The notes beneath the pieces are model-generated. The model was not told where the DNA came from. It was given only the letters and a program-made list of their open reading frames with translations, and did not search any database. Shown piece by piece: positions 35,417 through 47,059 of a stretch of DNA of 64,000 nt (the first letter of the stretch is position 1; each line of letters starts with the position of its first letter). Source of the DNA: Castanea sativa (lineage: Eukaryota; Streptophyta; Magnoliopsida; Fagales; Fagaceae); assembly GCF_040712315.1 (NCBI RefSeq), contig NC_134013.1, positions 37,893,501 through 37,957,500 of the forward strand. Direction: 5' to 3'. The position numbers were made by a program, and so were the translations under genes.

Positions 35417-36054
35417 TTGAACTGAGTCTGTGATTGGCCGAACTTTAGCTTTATTAATATATTTTGTCTGTTTTTGACTTTTTGAATTTGGCTTTATCAG
35501 TTTATCTTATCCGTTGGTGTTGGTGTGTGTAGTGTGTTGGTGAGATATTAATTGTCTTTTAGTGTAATGTGTGATTGTGAAATTTTCTGATTGGCAGGAG
35601 GCATCAGGCATGAGGCGTGCTTGTGTGTTGAGTGAGGTGGGGGTAGATGGGCATATGGGGGGGGGCACACATTACACTACTTTAGTGCTTTAATTTTTGT
35701 GTTGCATATGGGATGTGCAATGTGCACATCAGTGGCTCTTTTAATGTAAACAATATAACAAATTAAAACAATATAATTAATGACAAATAAATTAAAGCAA
35801 TATAGTTTATTGTTAGGCTAAACAACAATAATTAAAGCAGTATAATTAACCAATACATTATAAAAGACAAACAAATTAAATTATGTTAAGCTAAACAACA
35901 ATTAATAATTTTATAATTAATGAAACAACAATATAACAAATTATAGTTTATAAAAGACAAACAAATTAATGAAACAACTAAACAACAATAATTAATAATT
36001 TTATTAATATTTCAAATGAACTTATAGTTTATTGTTTATTGTTTTGCTAGAATT

Positions 36055-38296
36055 ATGGACAAATATTTGATAAGAAAACCACGTATCCAAGATTCATCTC
36101 CTGTGCAAAATTCATCTCCAATGCAAAATTCATCTTCATCTTCTAAGCGAATTCGTGTTGACTTTAACTTAGAAAATTTTCCTTTAGATCCTGGGCTACG
36201 ACAAAATATATCATCTTATCATCCTAATAATCATGATGAAATAAGAAGATATTATTTAACAAAAGGCCCTTGTCAACCTGTTCATGATTACCCTGTATCA
36301 TATTTTTCTAGAAAGTCCCGTCGATTTAGATCCGAATGGTATGTAAATAGAAACTGGTTGGAATATAGTATAGACAAGGATGCGGCATTTTGTCTTTATT
36401 GCTACCTATTTGGGCAAGATGTTGGTAAGTAAGGAGGAGGCGAGACTTTTGTAACGAAGGGATTCAAACTTTGGAATTAGCTTGTGAAGCTAGATTCCCA
36501 TGTTGGAGGAGTTAATAGTGCTCATAACCAAGCTATCAAGAAGAGTGAAGATCTACTGAAGGAAAAGCAACACATTCAAAGTGTTTTGGTTCAAGATAAA
36601 ATTGAATATCAAGTTCAATTAAATGCAATAGTTGATTGCATAAGATTCCTTTTATGACGAGGATTAGCTTTTCGTGGTCACGATGAATCTCAAGGTTCAA
36701 GTCAAAAAGATATTGTGAATGCAATTGCACATGAAACATCCATAGTCATCATCAAGGATCTTGACAATGGGTTCTTTTCAATATTAGTTGATGAGTCACG
36801 TGATGTCTCAGTGAAAGAACAAATGACCCTTGTTCTTCGTTATGTGAACAAAAAAGGAATTATTATTGAGTGGTTCCTTGGTGTTGTACATGTAGCAAGT
36901 ACCACCGCTTTGTCACTCAAATATGCTATTGAATGTTTACTTTGTGAACATAATTTGAGTTTATCAAACCTACATGAGCAAGGTTATGACGGGGCTAGTA
37001 ATATGCAAGGTGATATCAATGGTCTCAAACCTTTAATTTTGAAAGAGAATAAGTCAGTATTTTATGTCCATTGTTTTGCTTATCAACTTCAATTGACACT
37101 TGTTGCCATTGCTAAAAATCACATTAACATTGCTAAATTTTTTTATGTGGTTAGTAATTTAGTAACTGTTGTTGGAGGCTCTTGTAAGAGGCAAGATTCT
37201 CTTCGAGATGCACAATTTGCCAAAATTAAAGAAGATTTAGAGAATGGTGTACGTAGAAGTGGGCAAGGTTTGAATCAAGAGACAAATCTTAAACGCCCTG
37301 GTGATACATGGTGGGATCATATTATGGGACTATTCTCAACTTGATTTTGATGTTCTCTACTGTTGTTGATGTACTTGAGATTATTGAAGAAGATGACATC
37401 TCCGACCAAAAAGTTAAAGCTTGATCTATTATGAGGTCAATTCTATCTTTTGAATTTGTCTTTACTCTACACTTGATGAAAAACATTTTAGGGATCACAA
37501 ATGAGTTGTCAATAGCATTGCAAAAAAAAAAAATCAGGATATAGTAATTGCTATGAATCTTGTTAAAGTGTCTAAACAACGATTGCAAGTGATGAGAGAT
37601 GATGAATGGAAATCTTTATTGACTGAAGTGTCTTCATTTTGTACCACACATGATATTTCTATCTTGAACATGGATGAAATATTTGTAGTTAGTGGGAGGC
37701 CGCGACACAACACTCAACAAAATACAAATTTACATCATTATCGTGTTGAGCTATTTTACACAGTCATAGATATGCAACTTCAAGAGCTTAACAACCGTTT
37801 TTCTAAGGCGAATATCGATTTTCTACTTTATATGGCTTGCTTGAATCCAAGTAATTCATTTGTGGCTTTCGATAAGGAAAAGTTGATACGTCTAGCTAAG
37901 TTCTATCCCTCTGATTTTCTTGGGACAGATATTTTGGCACTTGACTCTCAACTTCAGAATTACATTTTTGATATGTGCAACAATGACTTCGTTTTAGAGC
38001 TTCAAGGAGTTCGGGAACTTGCTAAAAAGTTAGTGAGCACAAGGAAACATGAGACATATCCATTAGTCTATTTGCTTGTGAAGTTAGCTTTGACCCTTCC
38101 AGTTGCTACTACAACAGTAGAAAGAAGTTTTTTAGCAATAAAATATATAAAGAATGAACTGCGCAATCGAATGAGAGATCAATGGATAAATGATTGCTTG
38201 GTTGTGTATATTGAAAAAGATTTAGCTTGTAGCATTGATAATGAGACTATCATGCAACGATTTCAAAATATGAAAACTCGTAGAAGGCAATTGTAA
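36055..38296 (+). pseudogene. hAT transposase (TTF zinc finger, DUF4371, hAT-C)
   Basis: DDE-type hAT transposase of the zinc-finger-MYM-like group. The ATG at 36055 opens MDKYL; a TTF-type zinc finger follows (RSEWYVNRNWLEYSIDKDAAFCLYC, 36330-36405). DUF4371/RNase H-like core: ILVDESRDVSVKEQ near 36783 has the first catalytic Asp, and GYDGASNMQG near 36981 the second. The C-terminal dimerisation region has LPVATTTVERSFLAIKYIKN (38093-38152). In-frame stops at 36430, 36478 and 36655 break the first part; a frameshift near 37316 moves the rest to another frame, with stops until 37553. Length and order match the family, so a full but dead copy. Confidence 0.88.
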
Positions 38297-38368
38297 ATTT
38301 TATGTATTTGTGTGTTTTTTTATTGGTGTTGTTGCCAATATATAAAATTTTCATTTTATTAGATTGTG

Positions 38369-38369
<1 letters not shown>

Positions 38370-38410
<41 letters not shown>
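38370..38410. repeat. (AT)n microsatellite
   Basis: About 20 uninterrupted AT units. Confidence 0.95.
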
Positions 38411-39838
38411 CCGAAGCTTTGAAGCTCCCATAGTTTTCCACGTTAGCATTTATTTATTTATTTTTCAATTCTTTAAATTTTTATTTTTTTTTATCCAGTC
38501 TTTTATGCCACTCAAAACTCTCTCTAACCTATATTACTATATATGCATTCCCTTCTCACAAAAAAAAAAACCTATACGCATTCTTAAAACCCAAAACCCT
38601 AACCTTTGAACTCTCTCCGCTCTACCTTGGGTCCTTCCATTTCCCCTTTCTCCCTTTATTCCTCAAACCTCTCCCTTACAAGCCATCCCCATTCGCTCAT
38701 TTCGCTCAGTTTAAAGCTTTATCTTAGCTTGCTTTGCTCGCTCTTCGCCGATTTCGGTGTATTTTCAGGTAATCTATATGATTTCACATCGGATCTGAAA
38801 TTTTCTGCTTTTTTTCATTAAAAAAATATATAGATTGCATCAGATGGTTGAATTAGAACTTTGTTTTAGAAAATTAGGGTTTGTTTTCTTCTTCTTCTAT
38901 TTCTTATTTTTTGAGATTTTCTATCAAAATTGCACAAAGTTGATTTTTTTTTTCTTTATCAAACCTAGGGTTCGATTTGATTAATTAGCAATCGACTAAT
39001 GCTGAGTACTTCGACTTTTTTTGTACGTGTGTGTTCAGATTTGTAAAACTCTTTGTTGAATTGAGTAAAATCTCTATGGATGACCAAGTTTGTGATTATT
39101 TTGGTATAAATAGTTATGTGGTTTGGTATTTGGTATTTCATATTTTGCAGCAAAGTGAAAAGAAGTCAAGTTAATGCTTCTATGTCATGTAAGGTTTTGA
39201 ACATTGGAAGTTTTAATTTTGTTGTTTGTTGCCTTTTCATAATTTATTATACATTAGTATTGCATAAATTGTTTTATTTTTTTGTTTGGTAATCTTTACA
39301 TCTATGAAGTCAGCTTGCAATTACAATTAAGGCTTAGTTGATTTGTTGAGTTGACTAATGGTTGCTCTATTATTTTAGGTGTTGAATTTTTTTATGCATG
39401 TTGAGGTTGTTCCATTTTGTTAGAAATTACCAGCCAAGAGGCTTTAGGCTTTGCTTAAGGACTTGTGTTTTTATTCCATAAAATTGTTTCTTTCCCTACC
39501 TTTGTATTGATAAGTAAAAGCTACTAATAAATGTGTGGCCTTTCAAAAAGCCACACGTTGCGTTATTCCTTTGTTTAAAGTTCTGTTGTAAAGGCTTAAT
39601 GGAGTTGCAACTTATTACTAAGAAAAGATTGTTTACTCACCAATTCATGAACTTTTTTGGGTTTAACATGTTGGATTATATTCTCAAAATTTTAATTGAG
39701 CATTTGCTTGGGTGTTGAGGAAAAAAAAAGTGAAGCAAAAGTAAATGGAAGAACAATCAATTGTAAAGGGTTTTTTTAGATACGTTGGTGAACTATGAGT
39801 TTGCTTTGTTAATGTTCAGATTCACTGTTGTGAACATG

Positions 39839-39841
<3 letters not shown>

Positions 39842-39880
<39 letters not shown>
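39842..39880. repeat. (CT)n microsatellite
   Basis: About 19 CT units in the intron-like part. Confidence 0.95.
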
Positions 39881-39882
<2 letters not shown>

Positions 39883-40643
39883 GCACATGTTTTTTATTGG
39901 TATAATGGTTGAAGGAGTGATATAAGAATTGGTAACCTTTGTGAAAATAGGCCAGCCCTAAGTATTTGACAAAATGTCTCAATGAAATTAGAATCAGTGT
40001 AGATTAAAGGCTTGGTAAAAAATTTACATCTGTTTTGTGAAAGTCTTCTATTTTGTATTGGTAAAAATTAGAATATGTTTGGATTGGTTGAAAAAGTCTG
40101 GAATTTTTTATTGCTCTCTTTATGTGTTATTATGCTGTTAAGTTTAGTGTTTCAAGTTATTAGTTGCTATAAGTTGATTTTTTGGGTTATCTTTGAATTA
40201 CAGCAGGTACTGTTGGTGCGAATTTGTATTGCAACTCTCAACTAGAACTGTGATTTATAATTTTGTTAATAGAGAACTGTAAGCGTTTAGAATTTTGGTT
40301 AAGAGCAATGATTTTTATTGATAATTTCTTTGGAATTTTGGTTTTCTTTTTAAATTTTGTGCTTTTATTTAAGCAATCATTTTAAAAGGCTAAAAATAAT
40401 GCTGCAACCTATGACTTCACTACATAAAATTATTTTTATTGAATATATGTAGCGTAAATGGCAAAGCTATGTAATAGCACTCTAATGCTATGCTTTGGAT
40501 ATCACCTTATAATGCTAGGTTTTGTCTAAAATTTTCTTATGGAATAGATGTATTGAACACATCTTTATATGTATGTGGGATTGATTTGTGTTTGCCTATT
40601 GGGTTTGTGTGTGACCTTGGGTCCTTGGTATCTAATTGTTACT

Positions 40644-40644
<1 letters not shown>

Positions 40645-40677
<33 letters not shown>
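40645..40677. repeat. (CT)n microsatellite
   Basis: About 16 CT units shortly before the proposed splice acceptor at 40745. Confidence 0.95.
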
Positions 40678-40678
<1 letters not shown>

Positions 40679-41420
40679 AAGGCTAAATACTTTAATATGT
40701 TGAGTTATTTGAGCTTCGTTTGAATGGTTTCACTGTTTTTTGCAGGTAATTTGGTGCCAATCAGGGACTGTTGCTTTACTCAAATTTGTATCTGCCGACC
40801 CTTCTAAGAAGCCTTCAAATATGTCTCCAAAAACTTGATCAAAGCATGACTTGGTCCCATTAATTCCTGCAAGCCTAAGTATGAGTCCTCCATGACCAGC
40901 CGTTGCAGTTGCTATTGGCTTCTATGTAAATTAAATGCCTACAACAAATAGAGATGTGGCAATAGTGTTTATTGGAATTCTTTTAACAGTATTTGATCTA
41001 CAAAATACATTAGAGCAAAAAGTGAATTTATGCAGTGAGACTGATTTACAATTAATATGAAGTATGTTTTCATTGTTTTAAAATTAAATTTAGATTTTGA
41101 CCTTGAGCCAAGGAAACATACAAAGATTGCAATCCTTTGCAAATAAATTTCCCATTGTCTTAATGTTGCTTTAATTTTCAGCATTATTTTCTAAATAAAT
41201 AAAAAAATAATTTTTTCTTTCTTTTTTTTTCTTGGTGGGCAAATCAATCTTTCCTTGATTCTTTTAACTTTTTCTTTTAACGTGAGGTTGATTAATTAAA
41301 TATTTATTTAACTATTCCGTGCATCGCGAGGTAGCAACTAGTTTATACTTACTGAAAAATACCCTAAAAAAATTTCCAAGTCGCCGTTGGTTTCACCTAT
41401 CAAGATTCAAAAGTCGGTCA

Positions 41421-41531
41421 TATAAATGATAAAGTTATGTAATAAGTTACGTCCTTATCCTATATTTTAAAAAATATATATATAAATGATAAAGTTATGT
41501 AATAAGTTACGTCCTTATCCTATATTAAAAA

Positions 41532-41540
<9 letters not shown>
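41421..41540. repeat. Tandem duplication, 60-bp unit
   Basis: Two nearly identical units ('aaatgataaagttatgtaat' and following) in perfect 60-bp register. A (TA)n tract at 41541-41571 follows. Confidence 0.9.
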
Positions 41541-41573
<33 letters not shown>

Positions 41574-41800
41574 AAATAGATGGATAATCTGACAACAGAG
41601 CAGTGGTGCCAGTGCATTTAGCCAGCGTGAGAGTAGTAAAAACCCGCAATACATTCCCTCTTTGACGACGATGATAATATCAAGGTGGTCAATGAAAATA
41701 AAGAAAAAGAGAGAGATAATAAAAGCAGAACCGGAAACAAGGGAAAAATAAAAATAAAAAGCGTCAAAGTCACGCGAATCGCGAGGCCAAACTGTAAGTG

Positions 41801-42045
41801 TTTTTCACGCCACGTGTCAGGAATCCCAGGTTGTGGCAGTCAGGCAAGAGAAAAGGACAAAGACACGTGTACGGTCAAACAGGGAATGAAAGGGACGCTT
41901 GGGAGAGTCCGTACAAGTGTCGCATTCAATGAGGAGCAGGATTTTTATAGTACGGCGACCCTGGTTGTGGTTTTTGTCGGGTTGTGAGGGGGCGTCACAG
42001 TAGTTATATAAGAGCCATCTGTCCCTCTACGCATATGTTGTGGCA
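41801..42045 (+). promoter_or_regulatory. Possible host promoter: two G-boxes and TATA
   Basis: CCACGTGTC (core CACGTG at 41811-41816) and GACACGTGTAC (core 41874-41879) are G-box/ABRE elements, bound by bZIP factors in abscisic-acid response. TATATAA at 42005-42011 lies about 125 bp downstream, giving a start near 42040. The surrounding 41600-42060 is less AT-rich than its neighbours and matches no element here. No open frame follows; repeats and a 9-kb Sirevirus do. Confidence 0.45.
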
Positions 42046-42083
42046 CCCTTTTGGCCCTTCTTTTGTTCAACTCCCCACGTTAC

Positions 42084-42412
42084 CCACAACCTTATCTGCC
42101 TAATATACTGTCCTTGTAACTTCCGACACTATCATTAGTATATTAAATTTTGTTTAGACGTTCGCAAGAGAGATGAAATAAAATAATTTTAAGGGAGGTA
42201 TTAACAGGTGCATTTAGCAATTTATTTAAAAAAAAATTATATAAAAAAAAAATTAATATTTTGATATTTTTCATAAAAATTATGTCAAAATTTTCTTCTT
42301 TAAGGATGCTCGTTATCATAACCCTAATTATAAAACTTCATCCACAACCTCATTTGCGTAACATATTGTCCTTCCAACTTTTGACATTATCATTAGAATA
42401 TTAAGTTATGTT
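42084..42412. repeat. Diverged direct repeat, ~72 bp
   Basis: 42084-42155 and 42341-42412 share 'ccacaacctYatYtgc', 'tgtccttSYaactt' and 'acaYtatcattagWatatta'. They lie between the promoter-like DNA and the foldback element. Confidence 0.7.
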
Positions 42413-42465
42413 CCTTTCTATTTATTTATTTTAAAATATCTAAACAATGTTACTTAATTTTATTT

Positions 42466-43530
42466 TGTTAAGACATATGTGTTTCACCTGTTTAGAACAT
42501 ATGCCATATATTATTTATGTAATTAGCTAATCTTTTGTCAAAACGTACTTTACTTGTAATTGGGTAGATTTAGGATGAAGTTAATGCTTCAAGAAATAAG
42601 GTTTCAAGAAACAAGATTCCAAGAAACAAGGTTTTAAGATCAAGTGTTAAAGCTATGCGAGTATGTCCAAGAAACAAGTTGAGAAGTGCTCTTTATTAAA
42701 ACTTGACAGCTGGCTCGACAGCGGCATCTATCGAGCTTTAAGAAACTGTTCTAGCCCCGAGGCTTGACAGCTTCTCGACAGCACCTCGACACCTGTAGCT
42801 GTCGAGATTTAAGAAAAACAGATTCCAAGTTCTGTTTTAATTCTAATCCGTGGATGTGTCTTTGGGCTTTCTTTTCTCCTAACCCTAAACATATAAAAAG
42901 ATTATTTTAAGGGCCGTCAAAGTGTGGCAAGTTGCACAAGTATTGAGAAATCCTTATTCATGCAAATTGTAACTTGAGATGAAGTTCTTGCCCTAGTTCA
43001 TCTCTTTTGTGAAGAAGTTGCTGTGTCTTTGCACCGTAGGATTTTGCAACCAAGCATCTTCTTGATCTTCATCGTGTGGATGAATTGAAGAACTTTGCAG
43101 CCAACAATCTTCTCTAATTGGTGATTGAAGTCGCGTACTGGGATCTGTGCAATTGGTTAGTCACGTACTTGGGAGTCGTGCATCGAAAGGAGAAACTGTC
43201 ACTACAAAACAAGTCCAATTGGGTATTGGGGTAAGGGTTCAACTGTAGGTTGGTAAGGTACTTGGGATTCCTTTACTTGTAACCGCTTGTTGTGATAATA
43301 GTGGAGTTTCGGGAGTGGTGACCTTAAAATCACTCGGTGGGGTTTTTGCCGTGTAGGTTTTCTCCATTCGTAAACAAATCACCGTGTCATTTAATTTCCG
43401 CTGCATACTTAATTTAATTGGTGATTTGTTTGTGCTACCACGCGTTTACATGATAATTTGATTAATTAATAAACTTGGCTAATTAATCAATTAATTCATC
43501 ACAAGGGGTTAATTCATTTTTGACCTATCA
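42466..43530 (+). mobile_element. SireC 5' LTR
   Basis: 1065 bp, TGTTAAGACATATG to GACCTATCA. TCGA cluster at 42701-42808, TATAAAAAG at 42892-42900. Flanked on the left by TATTT, matching TATTC on the right of the 3' LTR (one mismatch). Confidence 0.93.
42701..42900 (+). promoter_or_regulatory. SireC U3 promoter: TCGA cluster plus TATA
   Basis: Five TCGA sites as CTCGACA (three), CTATCGAG and TGTCGAG, then a TATA box 84 bp on. Same order and spacing as in SireB. Confidence 0.6.
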
Positions 43531-43532
43531 AG

Positions 43533-43544
43533 TGGTATCAGAGC
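43533..43544 (+). other. SireC primer-binding site
   Basis: TGGTATCAGAGC, a perfect match to the initiator-Met tRNA complement. Confidence 0.92.
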
Positions 43545-43600
43545 AGGCACACTCTGATTAGGGTTTAATCTTTGTGTGTGATCCATTGACCCTTGTTGTC

Positions 43601-46600
43601 ATGGCTGTAACCGGCTTGAAGAGATCACCGATTTCAAATACATCTTGTTTTTCTAATCTCTATTTGTTTAAGTGTCTCAGAAAATACAAGTCTAAAAGTT
43701 ATTTGAACTCTATTATCATGACTATTGGTAAAGATCTCAGTTTGAACAAAAAGAAACTAGACTGTCTCAGAATGAAAGTGTGCAAAGGAGTCTGTCTGAG
43801 AAGAGTGAGGATTAGATGCCTTACTCAAAAATGGCAGATAAGAGAAAATACAATTCCCATTGATCTGTCATCTAAGCACGAAGTGTGTTTTATGATGAAA
43901 TCCGCATTTAAAGTTATGGACACATGCTTATGGTACCTTGACAGCGGTTACTCAAGACACATGACAGGAGACTGACCTCTCTTCAAGGTCTTCGAGTCTA
44001 AGAAAGGTGGCAATGTCACTTTTGGTGATGGAAGCAAATCACAGATAAAAGGGAAAGGAATTATCTCTCTACCTGGTCTACCGGATATTGCAAATGTTTT
44101 ATATGTGGAAGGCCTGAGGGTGAACCTGCTGAGCATAAGTCAGATATGTAATCAAGACTTCATGGTGCTATTCTCCAAGGGAAAGTGTCTTGTCATGGAT
44201 GAGTCCGGAAAGAAACTCATAAGTGGGGTTCGCACTCTAGACAATTGCTATGGATTAGTTCCTGATGCTGATATAGTGTGCAATAGCATTCGATTGCCAA
44301 ATGAAGATCTATGGCATCAACGAATGGGACATGCTAGTTACAAGCATCTTTCTATTGTGTCTAAGCATGAATCAGTTTTAGGGATACCAAAGCTAAGTAG
44401 AATGAGCAATGTGGTATGTGGACCATGTCAGCTTGGGAAACAGATAAAGGCTAAACATCCGGGTACTTAGACATCAGCTACATCGAGACCATTGGAGCTA
44501 CTGCATTTGGATCTTATGGGTCCAACTAGAACCGAGTCTCTTGGAGGTAAGAGATACATCTTGGTTGTAGTAGATGACTTCACTAGATATACTTGGGTTA
44601 TTCTTCTTGGATCCAAGTCTGATGCTCCTGAGCACATTGAAACTTTGTGCATAAGACTACAAAATGAAAAGAGTCTGAAAATTGACCAAATTCGAAGTAA
44701 CCATGGTAAAGAATTCGAGAACTCATATATGGAGTCCTTCAGCACAAGATTAGGTATTTCTCAAGAATTCTCAGCTCCTATTACTCCTCAACAAAATGGT
44801 GTAGTAGAAAGGAAGAACAGGGTTATACAAGAGATGGCAAGAGCCATGTTGCACAGTAAGGATGTGGCCAAAAACTTGTGGGGAGAAGTCGTTAACACTG
44901 CATGTCATACAGTAAATAGAGTATATTTTAGACTTGGCACCAAGAAGACTCCATATGAGTTATGGAAAGGAAGAAAGCTAAATGTGAAATATTTCAGAAT
45001 CTTTGGGAGTAAATGTTTCATCCTAAAAGGATAGAGAGAATGTGGGAAAGTTTGATTCTAGAAGCGATGAAGGGATATTTTTGGGGTACTCCTCTACAAG
45101 TAAGGCTTATCGAGTGTATAACAAAAGAACTATGAAGGTCATGGAAACAATGAATGTTGTTATTGATGAGTCTTCAGATTCCTGTTCTGAGAAAGTTAAC
45201 GAGGAACTTCCTAAAGAAATTATTCGTTCTGAAACTAAAGAAGTTCAAGAACTCTTTGAACAAGAGCCCACATCTCCTTGTACTCCTGATACTCCAAGTG
45301 TTGTGGAAGAGTCAGCAGATATGCCTACTTCACCAGATTCTGAATCTCATGATGAAAAAGGACCTTCCTCCAGGACCAAATTATATCATCCTCCAGAAGT
45401 TATTTGTGGGAAACATGAATGAACTCACATTAAGAAAACGTACAGTTGATAAATGCGTTGCTAACTTTGTGTCTTATTCTTGTTACTTGTCATAGGTTGA
45501 ACCCACTAAAATTGAGGAAGCTCTTCAGGATGAAAGTTGGGTGGAAGCAATGCATGATGAACTACTTCAGTTTCAGAGGAATGATGTTTGGACTTTAGTT
45601 CCTAGACCGGAGGGTGAGAATGTTATTGGCACAAAGTGGATATTCCGCAATAAGACTGATGAGGAGGGAAATGTGATCAGCAACAAGGCTCGACTAGTAG
45701 CTCAAGGATATTCTCAAATGGAGGGAATAGACTATGATGAAACATTTGCCCCAGTTGCTCGCATGGAGTCCATCAGAATTCTCCTTGCCTTAGCTTGTCA
45801 TCTAAAGTTCAAGCTTTACCAAATGGATGTGAAGACTGCCTTCTTAAATGGACTTCTCAAAGAAGATGTCTATGTGGCTTAACCAAAAGGATTCATTGAT
45901 CCACACTTTCCCGATCATATGTTGTACCTCAAGAAGACTCTGTATGTATTGGAGCAAGCACCTAGAGCTTGGTATGATCGGTTAACCCAATACTTGGTGT
46001 CACATTGGTTCACAAGAGGAACGGCTGATCAGACTCTATTCATCAAGAGGAAAGATGGCGAGCTGATAGTTGCTCAAGTCTATGTTGATGACATCATCTT
46101 TGGATCAGCTAAGGATGAACTTGCTCATGATTTCTCAAAACTCATGCAGGCAGAGTTTGAAATGAGCATGATTGGAGAGCTATCTCACTTCCTTGGATTG
46201 GAGAGCTATCTCACTTCCTTGGATTGCAGATTCGTCAACATGATTCAGGTATATTCATCTCTCAATCTAAATATGCTAAGAATCTTGTGAATAAGTTTGA
46301 TTTAGAATCTGCTAGTTCCGTTAGTTACCCTATAAGCCCAAATGTTAAACTCACTGTTGACATGTTAGGTAAAAGTGTAGACTCATCTCTTTATAGAAGC
46401 ATGATAGGTAGTCTTCTTTACCTTACTGCTAGTAGACCTGACATCAGTTACAGTGTGGGAGTGTGTGCTAGATATCAGGCCAATCCCAAAAAGTCACATA
46501 TGATTGCTTTGAAAAGAATCATAAAGTATGTCAAAACTACTGCCAACTTTGGTGTGTGGTACAGCAAGGACACAAATGATGTCTTAGCTGGTTATTCTGA

Positions 46601-47032
46601 CGCTGATTGGGCTGGGAATGCTGATGATAGAAAAAATACTTTGAGGGGTTGTTTTATGTGGGAAATAATCTTGTCTCCTGGATGAGCAAAAAGCAAACCT
46701 CCATCTCTTTATCCACTGCTGAAGTTAAGTATATTGCTGCTGGTAGCTGTTGCACCCAACTCTTATGAATGCAAAAACTCCTCCATGATTATGGTATTTG
46801 TCAAGAGCACCTAACCATATACTGTGACAATACCAGTGCCATCAACATCTCTAAGAATCCGGTTCAACATTCTCGAACTAAACATATAGAGATTCGACAT
46901 CACTTCATTCGGGACCTCACCCTTGAGTTTATTCACACTGATGACTAAAAGGATGAATTGTTTACCAAACCTCTGGATAGTAAACGTTTTGAATTCCTTC
47001 GTCAAAACATCGGTGTCATCTCCATGGATTAA
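43601..47032 (+). pseudogene. pol: SireC Pol polyprotein, gag-less and broken
   Basis: Copia Pol with protease, integrase, RT and RNase H. The ATG at 43601 is homologous to SireB 7239; ~110 codons of Gag-unlike sequence precede the protease WYLDSGYSRHMTGD (Asp codon 43940). Integrase: zinc region LWHQRMGHASYKH..CGPC, LDLMGP, then RSNHGKEF, where the second catalytic Asp is Asn (codon 44699-44701), and VVERKN. RT runs 45541-46290 with YVDDIIFG near 46080; a 26-bp tandem duplication at 46175-46226 shifts the frame. RNase H YSDADWAGN is at about 46597. Other breaks: stops at 43973, 44468, 45032, 45880 and near 46742 and 46946. Less decayed than SireB outside these lesions. Confidence 0.9.
46175..46226 (+). 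repeat. 26-bp tandem duplication in SireC RT
   Basis: Two identical 26-bp copies, starting GAGAGCTATCTCAC, in direct contact. Because 26 is not a multiple of three, it shifts the RT frame. SireB has one copy. Confidence 0.95.
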
Positions 47033-47059
47033 TATCCTTCTCTCTCTCTCCTCCTCATG

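Larger units (their letters stand above)
34611..38300 (+). mobile_element. hAT transposon, 3' end not found
   Basis: Starts CAGGGTGTTCCTAGGAACAC, a typical hAT terminal repeat, after a possible 8-bp target site GTGCAACT. A CT-rich untranslated exon (about 34980-35249) ends TTCAAG|GTATTT; the intron would end TTGCTAG just before the ATG at 36055. I cannot find the right terminal repeat or the second target copy; the (AT)n tract at 38370 or the Helitron downstream may have replaced it. Confidence 0.7.
38519..41341 (+). mobile_element. Helitron-like unit with captured exon/intron DNA
   Basis: The right end has a hairpin-like CCGTGCATCGCGAGG at 41317-41331, then CTAG at 41338-41341 followed by T, as in Helitron 3' ends. 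The left end, TCTCTAACCTATATTAC followed by TATATGCATTCCC, resembles Helitron 5' ends but is not preceded by the expected A. Inside is a CT-rich exon-like segment ending at 38769 (TTTTCAG|GTAATC), ~2 kb of AT-rich intron-like DNA and an acceptor TTTTTTGCAG at 40745 opening an exon-like segment to about 41180 with broken frames. The source gene is not recognised. Confidence 0.45.

Noticed and set aside
36536..36739. Minus-strand frame of 67 codons within the hAT element
   Set aside because: Shadow of the transposase reading frame on the other strand.
38250..38609. Open frames rich in Ile/Tyr across the (AT)n tract
   Set aside because: They are translations of the microsatellite itself on both strands.
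43574..43600. ATG at 43574 as the SireC Pol start
   Set aside because: Alignment with SireB places the shared start at 43601; the extra codons come from the leader.
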